A DNA stretch of 64,000 nt from Pedobacter psychrotolerans (lineage in GTDB: Bacteria; Bacteroidota; Bacteroidia; Sphingobacteriales; Sphingobacteriaceae). This document shows positions 43,151 to 54,900 of the stretch, piece by piece; position 1 is the stretch's first letter; each line of letters opens with the position of its first letter. The position numbers and the translations under genes are program-made. The stretch lies in contig NZ_SLWO01000002.1 in the NCBI RefSeq assembly GCF_004340665.1, forward strand, positions 243,587 to 307,586. The letters are read 5' to 3'. The notes beneath the pieces were generated by a model, which was not told the origin of the DNA, did not search any database, and was given only the letters and a program-made list of their open reading frames with translations.

Positions 43151-46126
43151 TTATTTCTTCTTCGCGGCAGGATGTTCAACAGGAGCTGCACCAAAATAAC
43201 TTGGATAACGATCATCCGGATTAATCACAATGTTTTCCAGCACCACCTCCGGATCAATCATAAATACTTTTAACGTATGCCTGCCTGCACTTTTAACATT
43301 CAAATCCACATCAAGCCATCTTAAATTATCAAATACCTCATTACGACGAAGTTTCCCCCGAGAAACCAAAGCATAATTCTCACCAAGTGGAGGAAGTGGC
43401 TTCAATCCAGGCGAAAGCGCCAGGCTGGCTGGTGTATACTGCTGAAATTCATCATGGAAGCCCTTTCTGGCATCAATAATAACAGGCTCCTCACCATCGA
43501 TGGAAACAGCTATCCGCAACCCACGTTGAGGGTTAACATCCTGAGTTGGCAAAATACCCAGACAAATTTTTGCATTTCCCTGCACAGGCAGAAATACCTC
43601 ATATTCCAATCGTGGTGCTTTTGCAGGCATTTCACTTGGCATATTAACATTACTGCTTCCCATGCAGGCTACAGAACGGCCAAGATCAGGCAATACTGTC
43701 CATGAAGCATGTTCACCCGGAATATTGGCACTAAACTTTTGAGCAGGTATAGAAAATTCACCCCAACCGCCATAAAAAGGTTTTTCTGAATCAGGCAGTT
43801 TAGATTTTATCGCGGTTAAAGATACCGGGACAATCGTATTCCCTTGCTTGATTTCAATTCTTCCTTGGTTTTCCCCAACAGGTAAGGCCGACCAGTCCAT
43901 TTCCACAAACAACCTCATCTCCCGATGTACTGTTCCTTTAGTTGCACTTACTTTTATCCAAGGCTGGTTAGCCTTTGCTGTAAATTCAAAAGTGTCCTCA
44001 CCACGATTAAAGATGTCGATATAATAACTTTGCTTTGATAAGACATCAAATGTTGGCAGTTGAGCATTATTTTGGCCATTTGGCCAGGCATTAGTGCTGC
44101 CTTCCACCGCAATTCCTATGCTGGGAACAGCCAGAGGCATTACAACTTTCATTTCCGGTAACCGATTGCTATCAGGCATAGACCACTGGCGATAACCAAT
44201 GTGCACATCAGACATCATATTCTTCCATTTGCCACCAGCAATAGAATCATTATAGCGTGAACTTAATTTTTGATCCAAGTCAAATAAATCATGTGCTTTC
44301 TTTGCATAATCATTCGCACTCATGCGACCTTGTTTGGCATACAGCCGATTACGACCCACGTTAAGGTACATCTGCGCTACCCCTGCAGAAGCTTTGGCAG
44401 GATAAAGCACCAACTGATAATAGGCATCTCTTGCTTCAATAGGTAAACGTTTTTCAAGTGCTTCCGCCTTTACCGCTAAATCTTCCCAAAGAGCATACTC
44501 CCGTTCTGCTTCATGATAATTAACAAAACTAAAGATGTTGGGGTCCTGAACTTCTGGTTTCCGCCTTAAATTATATTTCGCATATTTTGATACCACATCT
44601 GCAATTTCTCTGGCATGTTCCTTTCCAAAAATTCCCTCAGCCCAGTTTACCGTATAATCAAAAGTTTGATTTGCTGATATGGCATCAGGATTCCAGGCAT
44701 AATGCAGAATAAAATCTATGGGTAATTCTTTCGGCTTCAAATCACCAACGTTAATAATCCACTCCCGATTGATACCAGTTTGGTAAGCAAGATTAAGTTG
44801 TTCACGCAGTTTTGGAATCGTAGTGGTGTTAATCCAACGATCATTCCATGGGCCTCCATTCATATCAATATGGTAATACAGCCCCAATCCACCCTTTCTG
44901 TTTTTTTCCTTTTCCGGTCCCGTTCTTCTGATATAGCCCCAGTTGTTATCGCAAAACAAGAGCGTTACATCATCCGGAACATTAAAGCCAGCATCATAGT
45001 AGCGTTGTACCTCAGTAAATATGGCCCAGGCTTGAGGCACCTGAGACAGCGGTTTATGGTAAACTTTAGCAATGATGTTCTGTTGATCGGCAACTACTTG
45101 ATGAAGGGTTTTCATATTCGCCTCATCATCACCCTTTCCCATCGCCACATCACCATCTCCACGCATACCTACCGTAATCAGATTATCAAAGCTTTTATTT
45201 CTTTCCAGTCCCTCGTACCAGAATTTCTGAAGGTTTTTAGCGTTTTTAGTATAGTCCCACGGGCCAACCTCTTTAACACGCCTGGTATATTCCTTATGGG
45301 CCCGCATCATCGGCTCATGATGAGAACTCCCCATCACAATGCCATATTCATCTGCCAGTACCGGACTCATCGGATCATCTTCATTAAATGCATTTCCCCA
45401 CATGGCCGGCCAAAGGAAGTTAGCCTTTAGCCGCAGCAAAAGCTCGAACATATGCACATACATTTTAGAATTGATCCCTCCAAACTTCTTACGTGACCAG
45501 CCTGAAAAAGAAGGACTTTCATCATTAATAAATATCCCCCGATATTTCACTTTTGGTGACTGCTGAACATACTTTCCTGCTTTTACATACAAGCGTTTAC
45601 TTTTCTGAGCAGGTACATCAGCCCACCAGTACCATGGTGAAACACCAATTTTTTCTGACACATCATAAATCCCGAAAATCGTTCCTCTTTTATCACTTCC
45701 GGCAATAATCAACTTATCACCCGCAGCTTGAATGATATAAGATTCCCATTGATCCTTTATCGCAGAAACATCAATCACATGATCAGCAATGAGTTGATCT
45801 ATAATCCTGCTTTGGCCAATAGTACCTATAACGATGTTGCCCTTTTTAAAACTTTGCTGCACCATTACTGGTGAAGCCATACCGGTAACTTTTCGCACAT
45901 CGTCACCCAGATCATGAGCTGCACGTATAACACCTTTATAATCATGCTCACTAACTACAATCTGCGCAGTCTGACCCTGATCAGCGATCTTAAAATCTGA
46001 TTTACTTTTATGGTAGCTGATGTATGGCTGAATGCCCGTCAGGCTAACTTGTGCGCTGATATTAATTGACGCCAACAAACTCACCATCAAAAAGAAACAG
46101 GTTGCTTTAATTTTAAAAGAGATCAT
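43151..46126 (-). CDS. Glycoside hydrolase family 115 alpha-glucuronidase
   Basis: The 991-residue protein starts with a signal peptide (MISFKIKATCFFLMVSLLASINISA). It has the GH115 pattern: WESYIIQAAGDKLIIAGSDKRGTIFGIYD, YRGIFINDESPSFSGW, LKANFLWPAMWGNAFNEDDP, GSSHHEPMMRAHKEY and TLLFCDNNWGYIRR. The last 250 residues form the usual beta-sandwich domains. GH115 enzymes remove 4-O-methyl-glucuronic or glucuronic acid from xylan or arabinogalactan. It lies at the end of the PUL and may be transcribed separately, since strong hairpins precede it. Confidence 0.95.
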   Translation of the reverse strand: MISFKIKATCFFLMVSLLASINISAQVSLTGIQPYISYHKSKSDFKIADQGQTAQIVVSEHDYKGVIRAAHDLGDDVRKVTGMASPVMVQQSFKKGNIVIGTIGQSRIIDQLIADHVIDVSAIKDQWESYIIQAAGDKLIIAGSDKRGTIFGIYDVSEKIGVSPWYWWADVPAQKSKRLYVKAGKYVQQSPKVKYRGIFINDESPSFSGWSRKKFGGINSKMYVHMFELLLRLKANFLWPAMWGNAFNEDDPMSPVLADEYGIVMGSSHHEPMMRAHKEYTRRVKEVGPWDYTKNAKNLQKFWYEGLERNKSFDNLITVGMRGDGDVAMGKGDDEANMKTLHQVVADQQNIIAKVYHKPLSQVPQAWAIFTEVQRYYDAGFNVPDDVTLLFCDNNWGYIRRTGPEKEKNRKGGLGLYYHIDMNGGPWNDRWINTTTIPKLREQLNLAYQTGINREWIINVGDLKPKELPIDFILHYAWNPDAISANQTFDYTVNWAEGIFGKEHAREIADVVSKYAKYNLRRKPEVQDPNIFSFVNYHEAEREYALWEDLAVKAEALEKRLPIEARDAYYQLVLYPAKASAGVAQMYLNVGRNRLYAKQGRMSANDYAKKAHDLFDLDQKLSSRYNDSIAGGKWKNMMSDVHIGYRQWSMPDSNRLPEMKVVMPLAVPSIGIAVEGSTNAWPNGQNNAQLPTFDVLSKQSYYIDIFNRGEDTFEFTAKANQPWIKVSATKGTVHREMRLFVEMDWSALPVGENQGRIEIKQGNTIVPVSLTAIKSKLPDSEKPFYGGWGEFSIPAQKFSANIPGEHASWTVLPDLGRSVACMGSSNVNMPSEMPAKAPRLEYEVFLPVQGNAKICLGILPTQDVNPQRGLRIAVSIDGEEPVIIDARKGFHDEFQQYTPASLALSPGLKPLPPLGENYALVSRGKLRRNEVFDNLRWLDVDLNVKSAGRHTLKVFMIDPEVVLENIVINPDDRYPSYFGAAPVEHPAAKKK

Positions 46127-46260
46127 ATTTTTTTATTCTAATGGAAATGAAAAGGGTATTTATGGGCTATTGTTGGGTATTAAAAAACTGAGTTTGATTA
46201 ATGATATACATTTGAATACGCGATAAATATGGTATTTTAACCACCCCACCCTTTGGGCAT

Positions 46261-46316
46261 CCTCCGATGCATCGGAGGGAATGGCGACCACCCCCTCTTT
46301 CAGAGGGGGTGGTCGC
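46261..46316 (-). terminator. Two strong hairpins between the GH27 and GH115 genes
   Basis: A perfect palindrome CCTCCGATGCATCGGAGG (46261-46278) is followed by arms GCGACCACCCCCTCT and AGAGGGGGTGGTCGC (46284-46316) around a three-base loop. They lie just beyond the GH27 stop and probably block or process the transcript; they may belong to a repeat family. Confidence 0.55.
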
Positions 46317-46391
46317 AGACCGGGGTGTTAAATCAATTAATAATTATCAAACCCCAGTTAAAACACAAGCAATTCACTAATGCACACCTCA

Positions 46392-48428
46392 CTATTTGGC
46401 AGCAAACTTGTACAGTAATATGCCGTGGGCAGGTATACTCAACGGAAGTTTATCTTTTTCAATATTTATCGATACCAAATCCTTTTGACGCCATAAATCC
46501 CGAACCTTTAAATTTCCCTTCAGTCCTAATTTTTTAAAATCGCTATAGTTCAATACCATTTTCTCCTGACCAAAATTGGTAAATCCAACGGCGTGGCTTC
46601 CATCTTCCAACTGCTTCACATAAATGCGGATGTCGCCAATGGTTTGCACACAGGTAGCTTGTTTTCCAAGCGGATCCTGATTAATGGCAATCACTTCATC
46701 ATTAGTAAGCAGATTCATGGTAAAATCGTCTAATTTTTCCATATCGCAGCCAATCAGTAATGGTGCAGAAAAAAGACACCATAAACTAAAGTGAAGGTAT
46801 TGTTCATCTGGCCTGAGTTTACTTGGGTGCGGATTTCCCCAGCCCACAGTACCCACTACCAACATATCCGGATCATTCCAGTTGCCAGGCTTAGCCCATG
46901 CAGCCGCCTGATCTTGTTGCAAGGCAATGTTTTTTACACTTGTCCACGTATCGGTAATGTCATTAGTGGTGCGCCAGGATGTACCTCCTACAGAATTCCC
47001 CCATTTCCAAACATCAGACATTCCATACTGACAGAGACTGAAAACAATATCTCTGGGTTGTACTTTAAGCGCATCGCCCATTAATTGAAAAGGTTTAATT
47101 GCCGTAGCCAGGTCGTTTCCACCTTTATAGGATAAAGCACCAATTTTATAAGGATCATGATTTGGCATGCCATTTATGACATGACCATAACTACACCAAT
47201 CATACTTCAGGTAATCGAAACCCCATTTTCCATAAGTATCCGCGTCTAGTTTTTCATATCCATAACTCCCTGTGCAACTGCCACAAGTCCATGGCCCCGG
47301 ACTAGAATACAACCCGATTTTTAGGCCCATGGCATGCACATCATCCGCAAGTCCTTTCATATCTTTAAAACGTGAGTTGGGTACAATGTTTCCTGCCTGA
47401 TCACGAAGTTCACCCCTGATGGAAGGATCTTTAGCGTCTTTATTATTTTGCCAGAAATCGTCGATATTGATATAAGTCCAGCCGTGATTTACCAGCCCGC
47501 TACTGATCATCGCATTCGCTGCACGCTTCACTTTATCTGCAGAAACCTGATCGGCAAAACAATTCCAGCTATTCCAACCCATAGGCGGCGTAAGTGCAAT
47601 TTGATCTCCACAAACAATGCGCATGGTTTTTTTAGCTTTCCCCTTTGCATTTACCGCATTCAAGATCACCGGGAATGTACCTTTTTCCTTCACATACCCC
47701 TTGATCAAGCCTGTGCTTGGATCTAATTTTAATCCGGCAGGTAATCCGCTGGCAGAGAATTTCATTGGCCTCTCACCTGTTGCCGCCACCATAAACTGAA
47801 ATGGCGAACCTGGCCTTACGCCGAAAACACTGGCACTGTTGATTTTGGGTAAAAGAGAAGTTTTAGGTGTAAGGATATAAGGTATACCCGGAATCGGATT
47901 AATAGTAGCAAAAGTGCTTACACCTGTTGCTTTGAACTGTGCATTTGCCCAGTTTGCATGATCGTAATAATTCCCATTACCACCATCTGCCACAACCAAC
48001 TCCAGTTTTTGTACACCTTTGAGCGAAGCCTCACAAGGCTTGGCTTTATCACCCAAATGCATCACCCCGCTTGACCATATTTTTTTACCATCTGCAACCA
48101 GTATAAATTCAGCAGCAGGTTCGTGCCCGGTTATTTCATCATCTATACCCACCTGGGCTGAAAATGAATTGGCCTTTCCATTAAGTAAAATCAGTAAGGA
48201 ACTTTCGGCATGTGTTCCAAAACCACGATCAAAGGTTGTACCTGCAATGGTCATGATTTTACCATCAACAGATTTGTTTTTTTGAGGTGTGCCATGCCCC
48301 TGCGTAGCTGATGTTAAATCCAGCATATCAAGCCATATAACCTGCTGGTCAGTTGAAGTCTGTGCCCAGCAACTTCCAGCCGAGATAAATATTAAAATGG
48401 TCAGGACAAATAATTTTATGTTGTTCAT
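46392..48428 (-). CDS. Glycoside hydrolase family 27 alpha-galactosidase with NPCBM domain
   Basis: About 678 residues from the ATG at 48428; a frame running on to 48584 overlaps the next gene and lacks a signal. The signal peptide (MNNIKLFVLTILIFISAGS) is followed by an NPCBM carbohydrate-binding domain (TAQGHGTPQKNKSVDGKI, FSAQVGIDDEI) and a small Ig-like domain. The GH27 barrel has PPMGWNSWNCFADQV, NIDDFW, the nucleophile in LKYDWCSYG and the acid in NDITDTW. It removes alpha-galactose or, in some relatives, beta-L-arabinopyranose. It is part of the PUL with GH43 and GH115. Confidence 0.95.
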   Translation of the reverse strand: MNNIKLFVLTILIFISAGSCWAQTSTDQQVIWLDMLDLTSATQGHGTPQKNKSVDGKIMTIAGTTFDRGFGTHAESSLLILLNGKANSFSAQVGIDDEITGHEPAAEFILVADGKKIWSSGVMHLGDKAKPCEASLKGVQKLELVVADGGNGNYYDHANWANAQFKATGVSTFATINPIPGIPYILTPKTSLLPKINSASVFGVRPGSPFQFMVAATGERPMKFSASGLPAGLKLDPSTGLIKGYVKEKGTFPVILNAVNAKGKAKKTMRIVCGDQIALTPPMGWNSWNCFADQVSADKVKRAANAMISSGLVNHGWTYINIDDFWQNNKDAKDPSIRGELRDQAGNIVPNSRFKDMKGLADDVHAMGLKIGLYSSPGPWTCGSCTGSYGYEKLDADTYGKWGFDYLKYDWCSYGHVINGMPNHDPYKIGALSYKGGNDLATAIKPFQLMGDALKVQPRDIVFSLCQYGMSDVWKWGNSVGGTSWRTTNDITDTWTSVKNIALQQDQAAAWAKPGNWNDPDMLVVGTVGWGNPHPSKLRPDEQYLHFSLWCLFSAPLLIGCDMEKLDDFTMNLLTNDEVIAINQDPLGKQATCVQTIGDIRIYVKQLEDGSHAVGFTNFGQEKMVLNYSDFKKLGLKGNLKVRDLWRQKDLVSINIEKDKLPLSIPAHGILLYKFAAK

Positions 48429-48507
48429 GATGTGCGTAAATTTTAGTGTAATGAGGTGTTCATGATAAAGTTCAGCGGTTTTCAAGCTTTCTGTGGGTAT
48501 TTTCAAC

Positions 48508-49869
48508 TTATTTCGTAAACATCCAGTAATCAAAAAAGGCAACATCTGTTTCTGCTTTACCCTTGAAAACAAAATAGAGATCATGAATGCCCGTGATTTT
48601 GCTTACTGTGTTTGAAACAACAGCCCAGCGGTTATTGCCCCCGGTCAGCGGAACTTTAACCGTACTCAGCAAGGGCCCGTTCAAACCATCAGCATGTACT
48701 TCCATGCTTACATCAGAATTGTGCGTGGTACCAACCCTGGCTGTAAATTTTAAAGCACCCGCAGCCCCAAAGTCTACAGATTTAACTTTGGTATAGGCCA
48801 GATTTTTCTTCGCCGTCACAAAAACACCTACATTTTTATTCTCAGAAGCTTTTACGTTTTCAGACCAGGCAATGGTTTCAGCCTCAACTTTTTGATAAGG
48901 ATTAAGATTTTGCAGGGGTTTAGCAATTCCATCAGTCATTTTCATTGGCGCTATGCTACCATCCTTTTTAAAGTTCATTTCCTGTACGGCAACAGAACGG
49001 TTAAAACCATTCCCGCCAGGCAAAGCACCCGAATGATAAAAGAGATAAGTTTTTCCTTTATAATCGACAACACCCGGATGATTGGTAAAACTTTTACCTT
49101 CAGGAGGCATTAAAGTGCCATTGTATTTCCAGGGGCCTGTAGGGGTTTTACTGGTAGAATAGCCCAAGTGTTCAGGTATCGGCCCACCGGCCCAAAACAG
49201 ATAATATAAACTGCTTCGCTGATACAACCATGGTCCTTCTTCATACAAGGTAGGGCGACGCTCGTTGGCTTCGCGCTTACCAAAAGAGGCCACCGTCATG
49301 GGAACCCGAACGGCATCACCTTTTAGGGAAATCATATCATCATTCAGTTCGGCGTAATAGCAATCAGGATTTCCCCAATAGAGATAGGCTTTTCCATCAG
49401 CATCTAAAAATACTGTTGGGTCGATATCGCCATCACTCACACTGATTAAAGGTTTTCCAAGCGGATCATAAAACGGGCCATATGGATTGTCGGCAACGGC
49501 TACACCAATAGCTGACCGTTTTTTATCCATGGATTTAACGGGTGCATACAAGAAAAACTTTCCATTTCTTTCTATTACCTGAATGGCCCAGGCATCACCA
49601 ATTGCCCAATCAAAAGTTTCATATGAAGCCACCGCTCCATGATCCGTCCAATTAACCATATCTTCCGTGGTGTATAATTTCCAGTTATTCATTACAAACC
49701 AGGTGGAGTTATCCTCATCGTGGCTGGTGTATAAATAAAGTTTCCCATTATAAACAAGAGGTGCCGGATCTGCCGTGTAATGGGTTTGCACAATGGGATT
49801 TTGGGCTTTAACTTGGAGCGGTAAATAAAAAACCACGCACAGCAACAAGCTTAAAAGAAATTGTTTCAT
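48508..49869 (-). CDS. Glycoside hydrolase family 43 enzyme with C-terminal CBM6
   Basis: About 453 residues from the ATG at 49869 ([20 protein letters not shown] signal); the frame extends to a TTG at 49881. The propeller has [11 protein letters not shown] with the base Asp, [21 protein letters not shown], and the acid in LYEEGPWLY. From residue 320 a CBM6 follows ([45 protein letters not shown]). Enzymes of this build release arabinofuranose or xylose from arabinoxylan or arabinogalactan. It follows the SusD gene after a terminator-like hairpin. Confidence 0.94.
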   Translation of the reverse strand: MKQFLLSLLLCVVFYLPLQVKAQNPIVQTHYTADPAPLVYNGKLYLYTSHDEDNSTWFVMNNWKLYTTEDMVNWTDHGAVASYETFDWAIGDAWAIQVIERNGKFFLYAPVKSMDKKRSAIGVAVADNPYGPFYDPLGKPLISVSDGDIDPTVFLDADGKAYLYWGNPDCYYAELNDDMISLKGDAVRVPMTVASFGKREANERRPTLYEEGPWLYQRSSLYYLFWAGGPIPEHLGYSTSKTPTGPWKYNGTLMPPEGKSFTNHPGVVDYKGKTYLFYHSGALPGGNGFNRSVAVQEMNFKKDGSIAPMKMTDGIAKPLQNLNPYQKVEAETIAWSENVKASENKNVGVFVTAKKNLAYTKVKSVDFGAAGALKFTARVGTTHNSDVSMEVHADGLNGPLLSTVKVPLTGGNNRWAVVSNTVSKITGIHDLYFVFKGKAETDVAFFDYWMFTK

Positions 49870-49969
49870 TGGTTTTCTCAAAATTATTTATCTCAGTTTA
49901 CCTGTATCTGGAGGAGGATATTTTTGATGGTGTCGAATGGATTAAACCCGTTTCCCACAAAAAATGATA

Positions 49970-50006
49970 TAAAAAAAGGCAGATTATTCCGTAGAACGAT
50001 CTGCCT
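49970..50006 (-). terminator. Intrinsic terminator after the susD-like gene
   Basis: On the minus strand, AGGCAGAT and its partner pair over eight bases around a 14-base loop and are followed by TTTTTTT (49970-49976 on the plus strand). It starts 13 bases beyond the SusD stop and separates it from GH43-CBM6. Confidence 0.75.
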
Positions 50007-50018
50007 GATTTTTAAAGG

Positions 50019-51953
50019 TTAGTATCCTGGATTCTGATAGGCTTTTTTATCAGCATCCGACATTTGCATTTTGTCAATCTGATCCTGAGGGATCGGACGC
50101 AGATATAAAGCTGGCGTAATGGTTCTGGTAACCGTTACTGGTGTATGATCACCATAATTGATACCCGCAATGCTAAAAGTAGTTGATAATTCAGCCCATT
50201 TTTGAGTTCTGATTAAATCAAATCTTCTGTACCCCTCGCCATAATATTCACGGGAACGTTCTGCAAGAATATAGTTAATATCTATGGTCGCTGGCGTGGC
50301 AGCAGTCATCGCTGCACTGTTATCTGCAACTTTGGCTACGTTTCCATTATTATCCCAACGCCATTTTCCGGCGCGTGCACGGATTACATTAATCAATTCA
50401 CGTGCACTTTTGCCCGCTTTTGCAGTAGCCCCTTTTACAGCAGCCTCTGCAGCAACAAAATACAGTTCAGAGAATTTAGCAATTGGATAAGGGCGTGTAC
50501 TGCCGGCATTTGGCTGACCAAGTCCGGTTCCATTATCAGTACGGTAAGGACCAAGTTTCCAAAGCCCAGGATAAACGATTCTGCTAATGCCACCTGGTGC
50601 AATCACATAATCAGATCTTCCAGGCAAAGTACCTGCACCAACATTGCTGGTTCCGGCACCTGTTGGGTAAGTAATCGCACTATTGTCCGTATCTAAAAAG
50701 CTTAACACTGCATTGCCCGGAACAATTGATATGCCGTTGGCATTTACCAATGATGTAGGTGCAGATTCTGGCGGATTATAACCTTTTGGCCAGTTACCAC
50801 GGTATACAGTAGTAAAGGTTCCGTCGTAACGGGAATCAAGGGTTTTATCAGCAAAGGTATTTTTAAACACTTCGATGGTTGGGGCCATACGGTTCCATGG
50901 GCGACCAAGATGTTGCTCTGCTTCGCGTTGAACTGAACTGATGCCACCACTTCTCAGGTTGGTATAATTCCAGGTCATCATCCACCCAGAGAAATTATCC
51001 GGGGCAGCACCACTTCCAAAAGTTAAACTACCACCGTTAAATCGCTCACTGCTTTGCGTGTGATCAGCATAAAGCAACATTTCCTTATTGCGATCATTTG
51101 AGCCTAAATTAACATCATAATAAGTATCTACCAATCCGTTAGCTCCAGGGTTCTCAATACCCGCTGTAGCAACATCATAAGCCTGTTGAAAATACCAGGC
51201 AGCATCGTGTCCATCAGGATCGGTTCTGTTAGTTGTTGGGTAAGTAGGGATATTATTTGGGTTTTGTAACCACCATCCGTAAGTTAAGTATGCTTTAGAT
51301 AAAAAGAGTCTTGCTGTAGTTTTGGTTACGCCACCAATAACCCTTGCAGTGGCAGGCAAATCGGCGACTGCCTGTACCAAATCTGGAAATACCGCTTTGG
51401 TATAAACCACTGGTACGGTGTTCCGAATCGAGGTTCTCACCGGATTGATGTTAAATTTAAGATCACCAGCACCTAAATCAAGTGGTACGCCTCCAAAGGT
51501 TTGTACCAACATAAAATAATCAAAAGCACGGAAAAATCTGGCTTCAGCAACCAATGCACTGGAGATGCCCGCAGCACTGGCATTTTCAATCACGCCACTG
51601 GCGGTGTTGATATTTGGAAAAGCTTCGGTCCACAATACGCTGCTTGGATAACTGGTAGAAAGAATAGACCCTACGCCAGAACAATCCATGTCTTTAAAGT
51701 TGCCATCAGCATCTTTACCCCAGGTAGCTTCATCTGTACCCGTAATCAGTGAATTATAGTAATAGGCCTGTCCGTAAATGTTACGCAAGTGACCATACAT
51801 TGCGGTAAGTCCGCCATTTACACCGGTTACGGTTTTAAAATAATCAGGCGTAAAAATACTGCGTGGTTCTTCATCAAGAATTTTTTTACAGCCAGAGAAC
51901 ATGACCATCCCTAGCCAAACCCCTAAAGTTATATTGAAGTGTATACGTTTCAT
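50019..51953 (-). CDS. SusD/RagB-family surface glycan-binding lipoprotein
   Basis: The 644-residue lipoprotein has lipobox FSGC near residue 22. The N-terminal TPR-like part (FTPDYFKTVTGVNGGLTAMYGHLRN, ARFFRAFDYFMLVQTFGGVPLDL) and the C-terminal RGEYG-like segment (YILAERSREYYGEGYRRFDLIRTQKW) are the SusD hallmarks. It caps its SusC partner, the gene 9 bases upstream, and binds oligosaccharides at the cell surface. The end LYLRPIPQDQIDKM is also typical. Confidence 0.96.
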   Translation of the reverse strand: MKRIHFNITLGVWLGMVMFSGCKKILDEEPRSIFTPDYFKTVTGVNGGLTAMYGHLRNIYGQAYYYNSLITGTDEATWGKDADGNFKDMDCSGVGSILSTSYPSSVLWTEAFPNINTASGVIENASAAGISSALVAEARFFRAFDYFMLVQTFGGVPLDLGAGDLKFNINPVRTSIRNTVPVVYTKAVFPDLVQAVADLPATARVIGGVTKTTARLFLSKAYLTYGWWLQNPNNIPTYPTTNRTDPDGHDAAWYFQQAYDVATAGIENPGANGLVDTYYDVNLGSNDRNKEMLLYADHTQSSERFNGGSLTFGSGAAPDNFSGWMMTWNYTNLRSGGISSVQREAEQHLGRPWNRMAPTIEVFKNTFADKTLDSRYDGTFTTVYRGNWPKGYNPPESAPTSLVNANGISIVPGNAVLSFLDTDNSAITYPTGAGTSNVGAGTLPGRSDYVIAPGGISRIVYPGLWKLGPYRTDNGTGLGQPNAGSTRPYPIAKFSELYFVAAEAAVKGATAKAGKSARELINVIRARAGKWRWDNNGNVAKVADNSAAMTAATPATIDINYILAERSREYYGEGYRRFDLIRTQKWAELSTTFSIAGINYGDHTPVTVTRTITPALYLRPIPQDQIDKMQMSDADKKAYQNPGY

Positions 51954-51962
51954 ATTGGTATA

Positions 51963-54900
51963 TTAAAAAGTTAAGTTAAGGCCCGCAACATAATTACGCG
52001 TAGATGGCGTGTTGGTACCTACAGTTAAAAACCTTCTCTGGTATGTATTGGTTACCGCAGCATTTTCATCACCATATGAATTGGTTTCCGGATCCATGCC
52101 TGATTCTCTGTAATATGGTGAGAACATTACGAATGGATTCTGAACAGTTAAGTACATTCTAAGCCTCACCTTCGAATCCTTAATTAAGTCGCGGTTAAAA
52201 TCATAACCCAAAGAAATGGTTCGGATTTTTAAAAATGATGCATCAAAATAGCCCAATGTACTGCCGTATTTTGGATTATCGCCACTTGCAATACCACCTG
52301 GTTTAGGATATTTTGCACCTGTATTTTCTGGAGTCCAGTAATCTACCTTTACGTTATTTCTTCTTCCCGATAAAAGATTCAGGTAACCTGAAGAACCATA
52401 TAAAGTACTGATCAGGATGCCGCCATCTTTGAACAATCCAACCACATTTAGATCAAAGCCTTTATAGGCTACCCGGGTGTTAAAACCGCCTGATAATTTC
52501 GGATCTACATTCATAATTTGTCTGTCCGCTGCTCCAATAGCACGTGTAGGTTTGCCTGTGGCATCATAATCACCGGTATATTTAACCTTGATCATACCCA
52601 CGTTACCTCCTGGTTCTAAAACATTCAGGTTAGGATCTCCAGCCTGCCATAATCCTATTTTCTCGTAATCATAAATGGCATTGATGTTATAACCTACAAA
52701 CCAGGCATTTCCCTCATCTCTGGTTTGTCCCGAAGCCAGTGAAACCAGTTTATTGCGGTTTGCAGAAAGGTTAAATCCTACATCCCATGACCAGCCATCT
52801 TTATTATTGAAGATATTACCGTTCACACTGAGTTCCCAACCTTTATTCTGTGTTTGTCCGATGTTTGCAGTATAACTTGCCACACCTGAAGTTGGAGGTA
52901 AGGCAATACCCAATAAAATATCATTGGTGTTAGTTACATAATATTCAAATGTACCGTTGATTCTGTTTTTAAGTACAGAGAAATCTAAACCATAATTCCA
53001 GGTTTGTGAATATTCCCATCCTAAATTCGGACTCGGAAGTTGTGAAACATAGTAACCTATAGCATAGTTAGTATCGCCAAAATTATAAGGCCTTGTATTT
53101 AATAAACCCAGTGTCTGGTAAGGATTTACTGACTGGTTTGATGTTTGTCCGTAACCTACTCTGATCTTTAACCTGTCTATGGCGGTAATGCCTTTCATAA
53201 AAGGTTCATTCATCAGGTTCCAGCCTACTGAAACAGCTGGATAGGTATTCCATTTATGTCCTGGTGCCAAGCGTGATGAGCCATCAGATCTGAGGGTGGC
53301 ACTGATTAAATAACGGTTATCATAGGAATACATTACCCTTCCCATGTATGACATTAATCCGCTTAAGTTGTAATTTCCATTTCCTATGGTTATTTCGCCA
53401 TTGGCCTGACCAAGATTATAGAACTGGAAAGCATCTGACGGAATATCTCGTGCTGTCATGGAAGAGGAATTAAATTTATTCTGTTCAGCAGAATATAATG
53501 CCACAACGTTAATATTGTGTTTTTCTGAAAAAGTACGGTCGTATGTTAATAAATTTTCAAGTGTCCAGTGGTAAGTTTGTGAGTTGCCCACACCTGCTGT
53601 AGAAACCGTGGTAGCCGTAGTACTGCCTACGCCAACGCCCGTATAATAACCATTATTGCTTTGAATAAAATCAAGACCCAGGTTAGCCCTGTATTTTAAT
53701 CCTTCTACCCCTGGAATTTTAACCTCTCCATAAAATGAATTGTAGGTAGCAAAACCACGTGTTTCATTTAACCATATATCACTAAGATCTTTAGTAGATT
53801 GATTGGTATTAATCCATGCTTCATCCTGAGGCATTCTGATGGTTCTTTTTAAGCTTCCATCCGCATTATACGGATTTGACATTGGCGTATTGCTCAGCAC
53901 ACCATAAACACCTACCTGGTTGCCTTCACTTAGGTTATAGTTATTGTTACTGGTAAAACCAATCCGGAAAAGCTTACCAATTTGCTGATCCAAAGAGGCT
54001 TTCATAGAATACCTGGTATATTGCTGCGTAGGGATTAAACTTTGATTCTTATAGTAGCCACCGCCAAAGCTATAGTTCCCTGTAGCAGAACCACCTGATA
54101 CACCTACATCATGACTGGTTACAACCGCCGATTTGTTATAGAATAAATCCTGCCAATCCGTGTCGGTGTCATTAGATTCATCTACCCCATTAGTAGTGAA
54201 CAAACCTGCCGCTTTACGCAGTGCAATTAATTCCTGCGAATTCATCATCGGGTATTTTGCAAAAAGTGTTTGTAAACCCGTATACGAATTATAAGTAACC
54301 TGAGCAGGTGCACCTTGTTGGCCACGGTTGGTGGTTAATAAAATTACACCATTTGCACCCCTTGATCCATAAATCGCAGTTGCGGATGCATCTTTAAGGA
54401 TGTCTATACTTTTAATATCATTCGGATTAATATCGCCAATGGAGCCTGGAAAAGGAATTCCGTCCAATACCACTAATGGATCATTACTTGCAGAAAGTGA
54501 ACGCGCTCCACGAATCAGAATCTGCATGGTTGCACCAGGTTTGGTTGAAGTTTGTGAAATATTAACACCTGCAATACGTCCCTGAATGGCCTGTGCAATA
54601 TTAGGTGCAGGGACTTCACGAACCTTTTCGCCAGATATATTGGCTACTGATCCAGTTACAGCTTCTTTACGTTGTGTACCATAACCCACTACCACCACCT
54701 GCTCTAGTTCTGCTGCGCTTGGTAATAAAGTTACATTGATCTCTGTTTGGTTTCGTACCGGAACTTCCTTACTGGTAAAACCAATATAAGAGAACACCAA
54801 TACCGAACTGGCAGAGGGTACTGAAATACTGAAGTTTCCGGTGTTGGATGCAGTTGTACTCGTGGATGTTCCCTTCACCAGAATACTTACTCCAGGTAAG

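Noticed and set aside
48429..48584. Longer start for the GH27 gene
   Set aside because: The extension overlaps the end of the GH43 gene and would bury the signal peptide that begins at 48428.
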